A DNA stretch of 41,214 nt from SAR324 cluster bacterium (GCA_022574555.1 JACZRV010000020.1:1-41214); one strand, 5' to 3'. Positions 23,722 through 33,195 are shown, counted from the first letter of the stretch. Notes: generated by a model from the sequence alone, not told the origin. Numbers and translations are program-made.

Positions 23722-25074
23722 ATGAATATAAAAACGATGCATCCGCTTTCGTCCGCTGAGACGAGTAAGATATCAACCCTCGCACGGATCGCGGCGGGCC
23801 TGCTTGCGGTGGGGCTGGTCTTCTTCTTCGCGCTGCCCGCGGCTGCGCAAAAGACCGAGTTGAAAGTGGGTCTGGTGGCTTTTCTATCCGGGCCCGCCGC
23901 CGGTCCTTTCGGCATCCCCTTCCGCAACGGTGCCGAGATGGTGATCGGCGGCATCAATAGCGGTACGTTGCCAGCGCCCTACGATACGGGCAAGGGGATC
24001 GCCGGGGTAAAAATCGTAACCATCGTTATCGACGAAGCGGGAGGCAGCACCAAGCAGGTCACCGAGTTTCGCAATCTGGTTCAACGGCAAAACGTGGATC
24101 TGGTAGTCGGCTATATATCCAGCGGCGACTGCCTGGCCATCGCACCGGTGGCCGACGAAATGAAGGTGCTCACCATCCTGGCCGACTGCGGCACGCCGCG
24201 CATATTCGAAGAGGCCAGCTACAAGTATGTCTTTCGCACGCGGCCCCACGCCGCCATGGACAATATCAGCGCGGCCCGTTACCTGCTGGACAAGGTTCCC
24301 GGGTTGAGGACCTATGCGGGAATCAATCAAAACTACGCCTGGGGCCAGGATTCATGGCGTGACTTCGATGCCGCCATGCAGGCCCTGAAACCCATGACCG
24401 AAGCGACCACCGAACAATTCCCCAAGATTTTCGCCGGTCAATACAGTTCGGAGATTTCGGCCCTCATGCTCAGCCAGGCGGACGCGGTGCATTCCAGCCT
24501 GTGGGGCGGCGATCTGGAAAGTTTTATATTTCAGGCGACCGCCCGCGGACTGGACAAACGCACGCAACTGGTCTTGACCGCATCGGAACCCTACATGTTC
24601 CGCCTGGGCAAGCGCATGCCCGACGGGGTGATCATCGGCGCGCGCGGTCCCTACGGCGTATTCGCTCACGATACGCCGCTCAACCGGTGGTTCCGCAAGA
24701 ACTACGTAGACCGCTACGCCACCCAGCCGGTTTACGCCAGCTACGTGGTGGGCCAGGCCTTTCTGGCGCTGAAGCAGGCCATCGAAGCGGCGCACGCCGC
24801 CAACAACGGCAATTGGCCCTCCGTCGATCAGATCATCTCGGCCATGGAGTACATGGAATTCGAGGCATTCGGTTCCACGGTTTCCATGTCCCTGGGCAAG
24901 GGACATCAAGCCGTTACCGAAGCCGCAGTGGGTGTGTTCAAATTCGACGTGGACGCCAACGAAGCGACCATCCAGGACATCAAGTACTACGCGGCTGAGT
25001 GCGTGAACCCACCGGAAGGGATCAGCAGCGTCGACTGGATCAACGGAGGGATGCAAGGCGCCAAATGCAATTGA
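23722..25074 (+). CDS. Liv-type ABC transporter substrate-binding protein
   Basis: This 450-residue periplasmic protein has a Sec signal (residues about 20-42, ending ALPAAAQK). The mature part begins with the family strand LKVGLVAFLSGPAAGPFG and has the two-lobe LivJ/amide-binding pattern (DEAGGSTKQVTEFRNLVQRQNVDLVVGYISSGDC; YAGINQNYAWGQDSWRDF). GAGAGG about 10 bp upstream supports the ATG at 23722 over an in-frame start at 23680. It feeds the permeases and ATPases encoded directly downstream. Likely ligands are branched amino acids, amides or ureides; the neighbouring amidase genes favour an amide or carbamoyl compound, as an inference. Confidence 0.88.
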   Translation: MNIKTMHPLSSAETSKISTLARIAAGLLAVGLVFFFALPAAAQKTELKVGLVAFLSGPAAGPFGIPFRNGAEMVIGGINSGTLPAPYDTGKGIAGVKIVTIVIDEAGGSTKQVTEFRNLVQRQNVDLVVGYISSGDCLAIAPVADEMKVLTILADCGTPRIFEEASYKYVFRTRPHAAMDNISAARYLLDKVPGLRTYAGINQNYAWGQDSWRDFDAAMQALKPMTEATTEQFPKIFAGQYSSEISALMLSQADAVHSSLWGGDLESFIFQATARGLDKRTQLVLTASEPYMFRLGKRMPDGVIIGARGPYGVFAHDTPLNRWFRKNYVDRYATQPVYASYVVGQAFLALKQAIEAAHAANNGNWPSVDQIISAMEYMEFEAFGSTVSMSLGKGHQAVTEAAVGVFKFDVDANEATIQDIKYYAAECVNPPEGISSVDWINGGMQGAKCN

Positions 25075-25105
25075 CCCCGCCGGCGTCGCGGCCCCCTGGC
25101 AGTAA

Positions 25106-25134
25106 GGCCGCGCGGAGCCCGGCTCCACGCGGCC
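25106..25134 (+). other. GC-rich hairpin between Liv binding protein and permease genes
   Basis: GGCCGCGCGGAGC (25106-25118) pairs with GCTCCACGCGGCC (25122-25134) with one mismatch and a 3-base loop. No T-run follows. It probably stabilises the upstream transcript or reduces read-through, as the hairpin at 3658-3690 does in the other ABC operon. Confidence 0.6.
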
Positions 25135-25168
25135 CGGCTCCAGTTGGTCCGGCACCGAGGGTGACGCA

Positions 25169-26065
25169 ATGCTGACCGCGCTCGCCATCCTCATCGACGG
25201 GCTGGTCTATTCGTCGTGGCTGTTCATCGTGGCCGTAGGTCTCTCCCTGATCTTCGGGGTGATGAAGATCCTCAACGTGGCCCACGGCAGTCTCTACGCC
25301 TTCGGCGCCTACGGCGCGGCGACCATGGTCGGGATCTACTTCGATGCCGGCTGGGCGCCCCTGGGGAGCTTTGCCATGCTGCTGCTGGCCGCGCTGGTCA
25401 TGGGGGCGATTCTGGGAATCGTCCTCGAGCGCGGCCTGCTCCGTTTCGTGTACGGCCGCGACGAGGTGATCATCGTATTGGTGACCTATGCCGCGTTCCT
25501 CATCCTGGAAGATGTGATCAAGCTCATCTGGGGCGTGGATCCCTATTACGCGGCCCAGCTCTACGGCCTCCTCGGCATGACGGAAATCTCCCTGCTGGTC
25601 TTTTCCAATTACGACCTGGCCTTGATCGGTCTGGCGCTGTTCATTGGCGGGAGCCTGTGGCTGGCGATCAACCGCACGCGTTGGGGCAAATTGTTGCTGG
25701 CGGTGATCCACGACCGGGAGATGAGTCAGGCATTCGGCATCAACGTCACCCGGGTTTACACCGTGACGTTCGTCCTTGGCGCCGTGCTGGGTGCCCTCGG
25801 CGGAGCCTTTACGGCGCCCATGATATCGGTGACGCCGGGGATTGGCGTGGAGGTGATCATTCTCGCCTTCGCCGTCGTCGTGATCGGGGGCATGGGCAGT
25901 GTTCCCGGGGCGGTGATCGGCTCCCTCATCGTGGGCCTCAGCCGCGCTGCGGCGGTTCATCTTCTTCCTGAAATCGAGTTGTTCGTCATCTACGGCGTCA
26001 TGTCCCTGGTGCTCATCGTACGGCCTCAGGGGCTGTTCGGCAAAACCGCCGAGAAAAGAATTTGA
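25169..26065 (+). CDS. Liv-type ABC permease, LivH-like
   Basis: This 298-residue inner-membrane protein has about eight hydrophobic segments. Family landmarks are GLVYSSWLFIVAVGLSLIFG, MKILNVAHGSLYAFGAY (residues 31-47), the ATPase-contact region ALLAVIHDREMSQAFGINVT-like (LLLAVIHDREMSQAFGINV) and the glycine-rich VVVIGGMGSVPGAVIGSLIVG. It forms the channel with the LivM-like protein. The start (ATG 25169) has GAGGGTG upstream. Confidence 0.9.
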   Translation: MLTALAILIDGLVYSSWLFIVAVGLSLIFGVMKILNVAHGSLYAFGAYGAATMVGIYFDAGWAPLGSFAMLLLAALVMGAILGIVLERGLLRFVYGRDEVIIVLVTYAAFLILEDVIKLIWGVDPYYAAQLYGLLGMTEISLLVFSNYDLALIGLALFIGGSLWLAINRTRWGKLLLAVIHDREMSQAFGINVTRVYTVTFVLGAVLGALGGAFTAPMISVTPGIGVEVIILAFAVVVIGGMGSVPGAVIGSLIVGLSRAAAVHLLPEIELFVIYGVMSLVLIVRPQGLFGKTAEKRI

Positions 26066-26076
26066 AGGATGCTCCG

Positions 26077-27018
26077 GTGATCGAAAAAGACAAGACCCTG
26101 CGTACACTCGCCATAGCCGTGGCGATTTTTGCCGTCGCGGGATTCTTCCTGCCCCAGTGGGCCGTTTTTATGCTCACCCTGGCATTGGCCAAGGGGCTGG
26201 TCGTGCTCGGGCTGCTGATCCTTTGGCGCACGGGATTGCTCTCCTTCGGCCATGCGCTCTTCTACTGTACGGGTGGTTATGCCGTCGGATTGGCCGGGCT
26301 TTGGGGGTTAACCGATGTGGTGGCATTGATCGCCCTGGGCACGGTGGCGTCCATCTTGTTGGCATTCGCCCTGGGGTTCCTCATCACGCGTTACCGCGAG
26401 ATTTACTTCGCCATGCTCAGCATGGCGTTTTCCATGATCCTGTACGGCGTGCTCGTGAAATCGGAGGTGCTGGGCAGCACCGATGGATTCAACATCTCCC
26501 CGCCCACATTTCTAGGTGTCAAGCTGGAGGGGGAAAGCCTTACCCTGGGGAACTACCTGGTTACCTGCCTGCTGGTGTGGGCGGCGGGCTGGGGCGTCCA
26601 CCGTTACCTGCAATCGACCATGGGCCATATGTCCATCGGAATCCGCGACAATGAGATTCGAGTCGAGTATCTGGGAGTTTCGGTGCGCCGCGTGATCCAC
26701 GTCAAGTACGTGATCGCCGCGGCGTTGGCGGGAGCCGGTGGGGCCATTTCAGCGATGGTCGTGGGACACATCGACCCGGACTCCATGGCTTATTGGACCG
26801 TCTCGGGCGAGTTTGTTTTCGTGACCATTCTCGCGGGCACGGGCAGTGTCGTGGCACCCTTTCTCGGTTCCATCGTTTTCGAGCTGGTGCGCACTTACGC
26901 ATTCCAATATACGCCCTATACTTGGCAATTGATCCTGGGCTCGACGTTGCTGCTGCTGATCCTGATCCTGCCCGACGGACTGTGGTCGTTGTTCACCCGG
27001 CGCAAGGCGAGGGTGTGA
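26077..27018 (+). CDS. Liv-type ABC permease, LivM-like
   Basis: This 313-residue membrane protein is the partner of the LivH-like permease. Landmarks are TGLLSFGHALFYCTGGYAVG, LITRYREIYFAMLSMAFSMI, the ATPase-contact loop SIGIRDNEIRVEYLGVSVRR and GTGSVVAPFLGSIVFELVR. The GTG at 26077 is preferred because GAAGGAT, which overlaps the upstream stop codon, lies at a good distance. A TTG at 26062 is in frame and would overlap the livH-like gene by 4 bp, but has no ribosome site. Confidence 0.85.
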   Translation: MIEKDKTLRTLAIAVAIFAVAGFFLPQWAVFMLTLALAKGLVVLGLLILWRTGLLSFGHALFYCTGGYAVGLAGLWGLTDVVALIALGTVASILLAFALGFLITRYREIYFAMLSMAFSMILYGVLVKSEVLGSTDGFNISPPTFLGVKLEGESLTLGNYLVTCLLVWAAGWGVHRYLQSTMGHMSIGIRDNEIRVEYLGVSVRRVIHVKYVIAAALAGAGGAISAMVVGHIDPDSMAYWTVSGEFVFVTILAGTGSVVAPFLGSIVFELVRTYAFQYTPYTWQLILGSTLLLLILILPDGLWSLFTRRKARV

Positions 27019-27019
27019 A

Positions 27020-27844
27020 ATGGCGGCCATCCTGGAGACGAAGGGGCTGGAGAAATCGTTTGGCTCGGTCACCGCAGCGGTGGGGATCGATGTGGCCGTG
27101 GACAAGCACGAGGTCGTGGGGATCATCGGCGCCAACGGTGCCGGCAAAACCACGTTCATCAACATGGTCACCGGTTTCGTGAAACCGGATAGGGGGCGGA
27201 TTTTCTTTCACGGCCGCGATATCACGGCCCTTTCGCCGCGCGCCGTGACCAACCTGGGCATTTCCCGCTCGTTTCAGATCCCACAGGTGTTCACGTCGGC
27301 GAGCGTGGCCGACAATCTGCTGATCGCCCTGGGCGCGGCGGAACGGGACCGATTTTCGTTCTGGCGGCCGTTACGCCGAAAAAATCTGCTCGAGTCCGCC
27401 GCCGGCCAAATGAAGCTTTTCCAGATTGCCGACTTCGCTGATCATACCGCCGCCACGCTGCCTCAGGGGATTCGCAAACTGCTCGATATCGCCATGGCGG
27501 TGGTGCGCCGGCCGGAAATTCTCCTGCTCGATGAACCCACCAGCGGTGTGAGCGCCGAAGAGAAATTCCAGATCATGGACACGGTGATGTCGGCGCTGAA
27601 GGCGCAGGAGGTCACGGTGCTTTTCGTCGAGCACGACATGGAAATCATCGCTCGCTATGCCCAACGGGTCATTGCGTTCTACGAAGGCACCATCATAGCC
27701 GATGGTGCAACGGAGGAAGTGTTGGCCCACGAGCAGGTGCGGAAATACGTAATCGGTGAGGATCTCCGAGGCGGAGATTCCCAAGCGGCGCCCGCTAGAG
27801 GTAATGGGGTTGTCAGGATCGACAAGGAGGCGGGCCGTGCTTAG
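27020..27844 (+). CDS. Liv-type ABC ATPase, LivG-like, with variant signature motif
   Basis: This 274-residue ATPase has Walker A GANGAGKTT (37-45), Walker B ILLLDEP (167-173) and H-loop FVEHDME. The LivG-specific segment GISRSFQIPQVFTSASVADNLL is present. The usual LSGGQ signature is replaced by LPQGIRKLLDIAMA (147-160), lacking the second Gly and the following Gln. The gap to the upstream gene is 1 bp. It works with the LivF-like ATPase as a heterodimer on the LivH/LivM channel. Confidence 0.88.
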   Translation: MAAILETKGLEKSFGSVTAAVGIDVAVDKHEVVGIIGANGAGKTTFINMVTGFVKPDRGRIFFHGRDITALSPRAVTNLGISRSFQIPQVFTSASVADNLLIALGAAERDRFSFWRPLRRKNLLESAAGQMKLFQIADFADHTAATLPQGIRKLLDIAMAVVRRPEILLLDEPTSGVSAEEKFQIMDTVMSALKAQEVTVLFVEHDMEIIARYAQRVIAFYEGTIIADGATEEVLAHEQVRKYVIGEDLRGGDSQAAPARGNGVVRIDKEAGRA

Positions 27845-28502
27845 AGTGGAAGCCCTTGAGGTCGACATCGCCTCGGCGTCTATCCTGAGAAACGTGCATC
27901 TTCACGTGCCGGCCCGGAGCCTCTGCGGCCTCATTGGCCGCAACGGCGCCGGCAAGACCACGTTCATGCGCTCGGTAATGGGCTTGGTGCGGCTGCGCGG
28001 CGGGCGCATCGAATTCGACCACACGGAACTGAATAAGGTACACGCCCACAAACGGGCCGGCCTGGGGATCGGCTACATGCCCGAGGACCGGCGGCTGGTC
28101 CCCGAATTCACCGCAGAGGAAAACGTGCTCCTGCCGGCGTGGTCCACCCGCCTGAAAAACGCCGAGCAGCGGCTGGCCTGGATCTACCGGCTCATGCCCG
28201 AGGTGGAGCGCTTCGCCCACCAGCGGGCGATCCAGCTCAGCGGCGGCCAGCAAAAGCTGGTGGCCCTGGCGCGGGCGCTGATGTGCGGCACGAAGCTTTT
28301 GCTGCTGGATGAGCCCTTCGAGGGCGTCGCTCCCGTCCTGGCACGGCGGCTGGCCGAGGTGCTCTCCGCCCTCAAATCGGAAGGGTTGGCCATCTTGCTG
28401 GCCGAATCCAACGAGAAGCACGTGGCCGACCTGCTGGACCGGGTCTTCGTGATCGAGCGGGGCGGGATCACCTCCGAGTCCGCTGATACTCCCGTGGGTT
28501 GA
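27837..28502 (+). CDS. Liv-type ABC ATPase, LivF-like
   Basis: The GTG at 27837 is chosen because AAGGAGG at 27823-27829 sits 7 bp upstream; it overlaps the end of the LivG-like gene by 8 bp. The product has 221 residues, with Walker A GRNGAGKTT (34-42), the LivF-type GIGYMPEDRRLVPEFTAEENV, signature LSGGQQKLVALARAL and Walker B LLLLDEPFEGVAP. The segment LLAESNEK takes the place of the H-loop His, as usual in LivF. Last gene of the operon; the next gene converges on it with 70 bp between. Confidence 0.9.
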   Translation: MLRVEALEVDIASASILRNVHLHVPARSLCGLIGRNGAGKTTFMRSVMGLVRLRGGRIEFDHTELNKVHAHKRAGLGIGYMPEDRRLVPEFTAEENVLLPAWSTRLKNAEQRLAWIYRLMPEVERFAHQRAIQLSGGQQKLVALARALMCGTKLLLLDEPFEGVAPVLARRLAEVLSALKSEGLAILLAESNEKHVADLLDRVFVIERGGITSESADTPVG

Positions 28503-28572
28503 TTGCCACCGGTTTGCGCGGCTCGAACCGCCGGCCGATTGGGCTTTCTTCTCCTTCCTGTAAATGCCCAAC

Positions 28573-31068
28573 CTACGGCCTTTGTTCGTGATACATTTTC
28601 TTCGCCGCTTTGGTCATGCGCATTTCCGTGGCAAGCGCATCCGACGAAATGGCAAATACCTTGATGTCCGTCTCACCGGCGTGTTCGACGTGTTCGTTCA
28701 AGAGGTTGAAACGAAATCGTTGTCCCTCTTTTCTCGGCAAAACCGACTTCCTATATTCTCCGTTGATGAATAATAATAATTCTGAAGGCGGCTCTTTTTT
28801 GGTGTGGTTATAAGCTGCACCTTTTATTCGCATCTTACCTTCCAAGAATTGTATTTTGTCAATACCACCAGAGAATATGCGCGGTACGACGTAAATTCTT
28901 TCCTTGTTCGCGGTTATGATCGCATCAATATGTACATCGTCGCGCCGGACGAGGTAGTATTCCGCACGTTGCCGCGTTATTTGTACGAGAGCTGCGCTTC
29001 CGTCCCGATTGTTGTTGATCGCAAAGACTTCGAAATGATTATCGCCGTCGTTAAATGTCGACTCCGGCACGATAAAGGCGAATTCGGTGTGTTCTCCATC
29101 TATATTATAGGTTTCAGTCGTCGCAACTACGGTACTATTTATTGCTAATGCCAGATTACTGCTAATTTCTTCTATATTCCCCAACATTCGTCCGGTGATG
29201 TGTGCAGGAATAAAAGATCCTTCATGGTCAATGTGCCCAAGAGCCTTTTCTTGATCGATGACGGTATGTATTTTGTTCGTTTTACCAATTGCATAGTTGC
29301 TTAGTGGCGTACCGACCAAATTCGCATTTTTACCAAACCGGTATAATCCATCGACGTTATTAGATCCGAATATGGCGACCTTTCTGTCAACGGATTGGAA
29401 TAAAGGCTCTACACTTTTCTGGATGCGGGATAAATTTTGTTCTGCTTTCGAAGAATACACCCTTTTGTAGGCGCGTTCGTCGATTGATTGATCGAAAACC
29501 GAGTGTCCGTCGATAGCCCACGGAATATCCGCACCAATCACTTCGAAAATTGTTGGGATTATATCGACAGATTCGATGTTTTTATCTATGATATATCCTT
29601 TACTTTGGAAGGGCAACTTCATGAACAAAGGAACCCAATAGATGTTTTGAAAATTAGTGTCGGAAGGAGCTCTCCTTGTATCACCAGGTCGAAAACTAAT
29701 GCCATGGTCGGCCGTAACGATGATGAGGGACTTATCAAATAGTCCTGCATCACGAATCTTCTTCAACATCTTGCCAAGCAAGCTGTCTGAATAGCCGACC
29801 TGTAACAGATGTCTCTGGTACTCCCGTAGTACATAGATCTCAACATCGGGCCATACCCGGCCCGGATTGATAAATCTATCGCTGTAGCGCCTTCCGGACG
29901 GCAAGTATTCCCAGGGAGCGTGGGGGAGGTGAGCATGAAGGTAGTAAAGCCCTGTGTTGTTATTTGGTTGTATCGATTCGATGAATTGGAGAATTTGATT
30001 GTGCCAGCCTTTTTCTTTCCAATCCTTTTTAAGAACCTTTTTCCTTTTCTTTTTATTAAATCCACCCCAGTTTTGGGTGACTGAAGGCAACAAGCGGCTC
30101 CAATCACGAGGCAGCAGGATATGTAAGTAAACGAGATACAAATCCGAAAGGAGTTTTTGATGCCGATGTTGCCAGGGGTTAATCAATTCGTTGGGACATA
30201 AATATGCGGGGGATAATTTTGTAGCGCCCTCAAAGATCGACATCCGGTCGGAATCGCCGAACAATGTGAACAGGTTTTTCGGATGGTCGGAATAGATGGG
30301 TAGCTGGCCTTTTTTCGGAAGGTTCCCTGTCAAAATAGCGGGCACCGCCTTGGTTGTTCCACCAGCGACTGAGGTAGCATTCCGAAACCAATACGACTCA
30401 GCCGCGAATTCGGCGAAGTGGGGATAACGCACGGCGTCGATCTGGTATGCCTTGTTCATTAACGAGCTCAGAGGAAACTCATCGAAAACGACGACAAAGA
30501 TCGGTGTGTACATTTTAGCCGACAGTGAAGAGACAAAACGGCTCCCCGCCGGAAACAAAAGCTTGGATACGGGCGTGAACAAAAGAAATATGAGGGGAAA
30601 GACGATCACCGAAAACGAGAGAACGGTAAGGAGTCTTTGGGCCGGCTTATACCTCCAATAGACCCACGCGCCAGCCAATCCGATGGAGCCGGATAACGCC
30701 GCCATGCCGTAGGTATGGGGTTCCATCGCATCCTTCAGTGCAATCAGAGCGAGGAAAAACACAAAGCCGGCGACGATGACGGCGTGCGTGCATTTCCGTG
30801 CAGTGAGCCCCGCCAATCCCGCCACTGCTGTCACTATGACCAGCGGCAAGGGGACTATGAAGCTCAAGGTCAATACGAGCAGGAGCAGATCGGCGGGCCG
30901 AGATTCGCGCACGGCCAGGAACTCCGCGTACCGCCCCATCAGATCGTAAAGAGGCTGCGCGACGGAAAAACTATACAGTGCGAACAGATGCAACGCGTCA
31001 ATCCAAAAGTCGCGCGTCGCCAGGAATCGAGTGCGATCAGCCGAGAAAATTCGAAGAGATAAAAACAT
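28573..31068 (-). CDS. Membrane-anchored sulfatase/alkaline phosphatase superfamily protein
   Basis: About 831 residues. The first roughly 200 hold five hydrophobic segments. A catalytic domain follows: a metal-binding Asp in FVVVFDEFPLS, a likely Thr nucleophile in VAGGTTKAVPAILTGNLP, HAHLPHAPWEYLP, and Asp-His in VTADHGISFRPGD. This fits the sulfatase/LTA-synthase-like part of the superfamily, which cleaves or transfers sulfate, phosphate or phosphoglycerol head groups outside the membrane. The last 250 residues are unrecognised. The ATG at 31068 is listed; a TTG at 31083 is also possible. The start nearly abuts the dctM stop, but base composition shifts to AT-rich past the membrane part. 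No sulfatase Cys-x-Pro-x-Arg motif is seen, so a classical formylglycine sulfatase is unlikely. Confidence 0.75.
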   Translation of the reverse strand: MFLSLRIFSADRTRFLATRDFWIDALHLFALYSFSVAQPLYDLMGRYAEFLAVRESRPADLLLLVLTLSFIVPLPLVIVTAVAGLAGLTARKCTHAVIVAGFVFFLALIALKDAMEPHTYGMAALSGSIGLAGAWVYWRYKPAQRLLTVLSFSVIVFPLIFLLFTPVSKLLFPAGSRFVSSLSAKMYTPIFVVVFDEFPLSSLMNKAYQIDAVRYPHFAEFAAESYWFRNATSVAGGTTKAVPAILTGNLPKKGQLPIYSDHPKNLFTLFGDSDRMSIFEGATKLSPAYLCPNELINPWQHRHQKLLSDLYLVYLHILLPRDWSRLLPSVTQNWGGFNKKKRKKVLKKDWKEKGWHNQILQFIESIQPNNNTGLYYLHAHLPHAPWEYLPSGRRYSDRFINPGRVWPDVEIYVLREYQRHLLQVGYSDSLLGKMLKKIRDAGLFDKSLIIVTADHGISFRPGDTRRAPSDTNFQNIYWVPLFMKLPFQSKGYIIDKNIESVDIIPTIFEVIGADIPWAIDGHSVFDQSIDERAYKRVYSSKAEQNLSRIQKSVEPLFQSVDRKVAIFGSNNVDGLYRFGKNANLVGTPLSNYAIGKTNKIHTVIDQEKALGHIDHEGSFIPAHITGRMLGNIEEISSNLALAINSTVVATTETYNIDGEHTEFAFIVPESTFNDGDNHFEVFAINNNRDGSAALVQITRQRAEYYLVRRDDVHIDAIITANKERIYVVPRIFSGGIDKIQFLEGKMRIKGAAYNHTKKEPPSELLLFINGEYRKSVLPRKEGQRFRFNLLNEHVEHAGETDIKVFAISSDALATEMRMTKAAKKMYHEQRP

Positions 31069-31084
31069 TTGATCGCGTCCCAAT

Positions 31085-32383
31085 TCAACCGATCATCGCT
31101 TCGGGGATGAGCATGATGATCTGAGGGAACATGATCAGGATGGCGACATTGACGAGGTCCACGGCCACGAACCAGCCGCAGCCCCGGAATATGTCCCCCA
31201 TACTGATATGGGGGGCGACTCCCTTCAGCACGTAAACGTTCAGCCCCACCGGCGGCGTGATCAAGCCGATTTCGATCATGCGCACCACCAGCACTCCGAA
31301 AAAGATGGGATTGAACCCCAGGTCGATCACCGCCGGCAGGACGATGGGGATGGTCAGCAGCAGCATGCCGATTCCGTCGAGGAACATTCCCAACACCAGG
31401 TACAGGGCCAGGATGCCCACCAGCACCACGTAGCGGTTCACCTCCAGCGAGACGATTCCGTTGGCCACAGCCGACGGCATCCCGCTGAAGGCCAGGAAGC
31501 GCACGAAGATCAGCACGCCCACGATGATGGCGAAAATCATGGCCGTCGTGCGGGCGGTTTCCAAAAGGGAATCCTTGAAGTTGCTCCATCCCATACGGGG
31601 CAGGGCCATGAGTAACGCCCCCAGGGCACCGATCCCGGCGGACTCGGTGGGCGTCGCGAGACCGGAATAGATGCCGCCCAGGACGATCGTGATCAATACG
31701 ACGATGCCCCATGTGCCGCGCAAGGACTGAAAGCGCTCTTTCCAGGTGATGCCCGTGACCGGCGGGCCCAGGGCCGGATTGACCTTGAACCGGGCGTAGA
31801 GCATGATCGAATAGGTCACCGCCGAGAGCAGTCCGGGAAGGATGCCTGCCAGCAGCAAGGCTCCGATCGATTGCTCGGAGATGAACCCATAGATGACCAT
31901 GATTACCGATGGGGGGATCATGGTGGCCAGGGTGCCGCCGGCGGCCACGCACCCCGCCGCTACCTTGTCATCGTAGCCATACTGTTTGAGTTCGGGCAGC
32001 GCCACCTTTCCCATCACCGCCGCGGAGGCGGTAGAGGCGCCGCACGCGGCCGCAAATCCCGCACAACCGAATATGGTGGCGATCGCCAGCCCCCCGGGCA
32101 GGTGACCCAGCCATTGACGCGCGGTCCAAAAGATGTTGCGGGTGATCCCTGCATAGTAAGCCAGGAAGCCCATAAATATGAACAGGGGCAGCACGAGCAG
32201 CGTGTAGTGGGCCGATTCGGCAAAGGGCATCAGCCCGGCCAGACCTGCCGCGGGGCCATAGCCACGCAAGATCCACAGGCCCGCAAATCCGCACAGAGCC
32301 GTGGCGTAGGCGATGCGCATGCCGCTGACGAGCAGGGCGGACAGGACCACCGTCCCTAGAATGCCTATCGTGGTGGGTTCCAA
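31085..32383 (-). CDS. dctM: TRAP transporter large permease, DctM
   Basis: This 432-residue, strongly hydrophobic protein has about twelve helices. Family landmarks are LLVLPLFIFMGFLAYYAGITRNIF, the substrate/Na+-site region FGCAGFAAACGASTASAAVMGKVALPELKQYGYD, AAGGTLATMIPPSVIMVIYG, and ATPTESAGIGALGALL with VGLNVYVLKGVAP near the end. It moves an organic acid inward with sodium together with DctQ and the binding protein. The gap to dctQ is 60 bp. Confidence 0.93.
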   Translation of the reverse strand: MEPTTIGILGTVVLSALLVSGMRIAYATALCGFAGLWILRGYGPAAGLAGLMPFAESAHYTLLVLPLFIFMGFLAYYAGITRNIFWTARQWLGHLPGGLAIATIFGCAGFAAACGASTASAAVMGKVALPELKQYGYDDKVAAGCVAAGGTLATMIPPSVIMVIYGFISEQSIGALLLAGILPGLLSAVTYSIMLYARFKVNPALGPPVTGITWKERFQSLRGTWGIVVLITIVLGGIYSGLATPTESAGIGALGALLMALPRMGWSNFKDSLLETARTTAMIFAIIVGVLIFVRFLAFSGMPSAVANGIVSLEVNRYVVLVGILALYLVLGMFLDGIGMLLLTIPIVLPAVIDLGFNPIFFGVLVVRMIEIGLITPPVGLNVYVLKGVAPHISMGDIFRGCGWFVAVDLVNVAILIMFPQIIMLIPEAMIG

Positions 32384-32443
32384 GTGAATCTCGATGCTTA
32401 CTCGACGGTAGAGGCGGCTTGCTGGACGGTGGAGCCGCCGGCA

Positions 32444-33031
32444 TTAATTACCGATGGCCCCCAAGCCAGGCTCGGAGGCGGGCAGCACCTGGGGAAAGAC
32501 CAGGTGGATCAATTCCAGGTAGAGCCGTAGACTGGCGAAGAAAATCCCGAAGGAAACAAGGGCGGTCGAGGGCCAGATCAGGAAATAGGGCGGGGACATG
32601 GTTACGTCGTCCACCGCCCAGGCCCGATAGGCATGCTTGCCGCTGTAATAACAAATCACCACGTAAATCCCCAGGGACAGGATCAGGGCGCCGATTTCGG
32701 CGGCATGCCGCGAGCGGGGTCCGAGCCAGTCGATGAAGATCGTCATGCGCACATGGCCGCCGGTGGATTGAGTGTAGGCCAACGCCAGAAAGATGATGGG
32801 CGGCAGAAAAAGCTCGGATAGCTCCAGATGGCTCGGTATGGGGGCATTGAAGAGTTTGCGGCTGAAAACTTCCGCGGATACGAACAGCATGGAAACCATG
32901 ATCAGCGACGAAGAAACCAGGGTCATGCCCCGTTCCATTTGCCAAGCCATGCGATTGATGGGGCGTGCGGCCAAAAATACCGGCACCGCCACCACGACCA
33001 CGCCCAGCAGTAACCACACGAGATCGGTCAT
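32444..33031 (-). CDS. dctQ: TRAP transporter small permease, DctQ
   Basis: From the ATG at 33031 the product has 195 residues with four helices, starting MTDLVWLLLGVVVVAVPVF. The family segment SMLFVSAEVFSRKLFNAPIPSHLELSELF and the GGHVRMTIFIDWL motif are clear. The frame is open upstream to 33115, but those 28 residues are not family-like. The 33032-33333 stretch upstream contains no gene. Confidence 0.85.
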   Translation of the reverse strand: MTDLVWLLLGVVVVAVPVFLAARPINRMAWQMERGMTLVSSSLIMVSMLFVSAEVFSRKLFNAPIPSHLELSELFLPPIIFLALAYTQSTGGHVRMTIFIDWLGPRSRHAAEIGALILSLGIYVVICYYSGKHAYRAWAVDDVTMSPPYFLIWPSTALVSFGIFFASLRLYLELIHLVFPQVLPASEPGLGAIGN

Positions 33032-33129
33032 CGGCAATAACTTTTTAAATGAGGTGTGAGCGAAGCATAAAATCGAAAAACATGCGGGGGGAACGGGTTC
33101 CACCACGCCACCCATTCCCGCAAACAGAG

Positions 33130-33195
33130 TCCCATGTCAGTTAAATATGTATTTGAATTAATCGTAAATCTGCAATATATTGGAATTACTCAGTT
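33130..33195 (-). promoter_or_regulatory. AT-rich stretch upstream of dctQ, possible weak promoter
   Basis: The only AT-rich segment in the TRAP operon lies between dctP and dctQ. On the minus strand TTTACG and TTTAAC sit 17 bp apart, each matching four of six consensus bases. It could add transcription for dctQM. No terminator hairpin with a T-run is seen after dctP. Confidence 0.25.
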
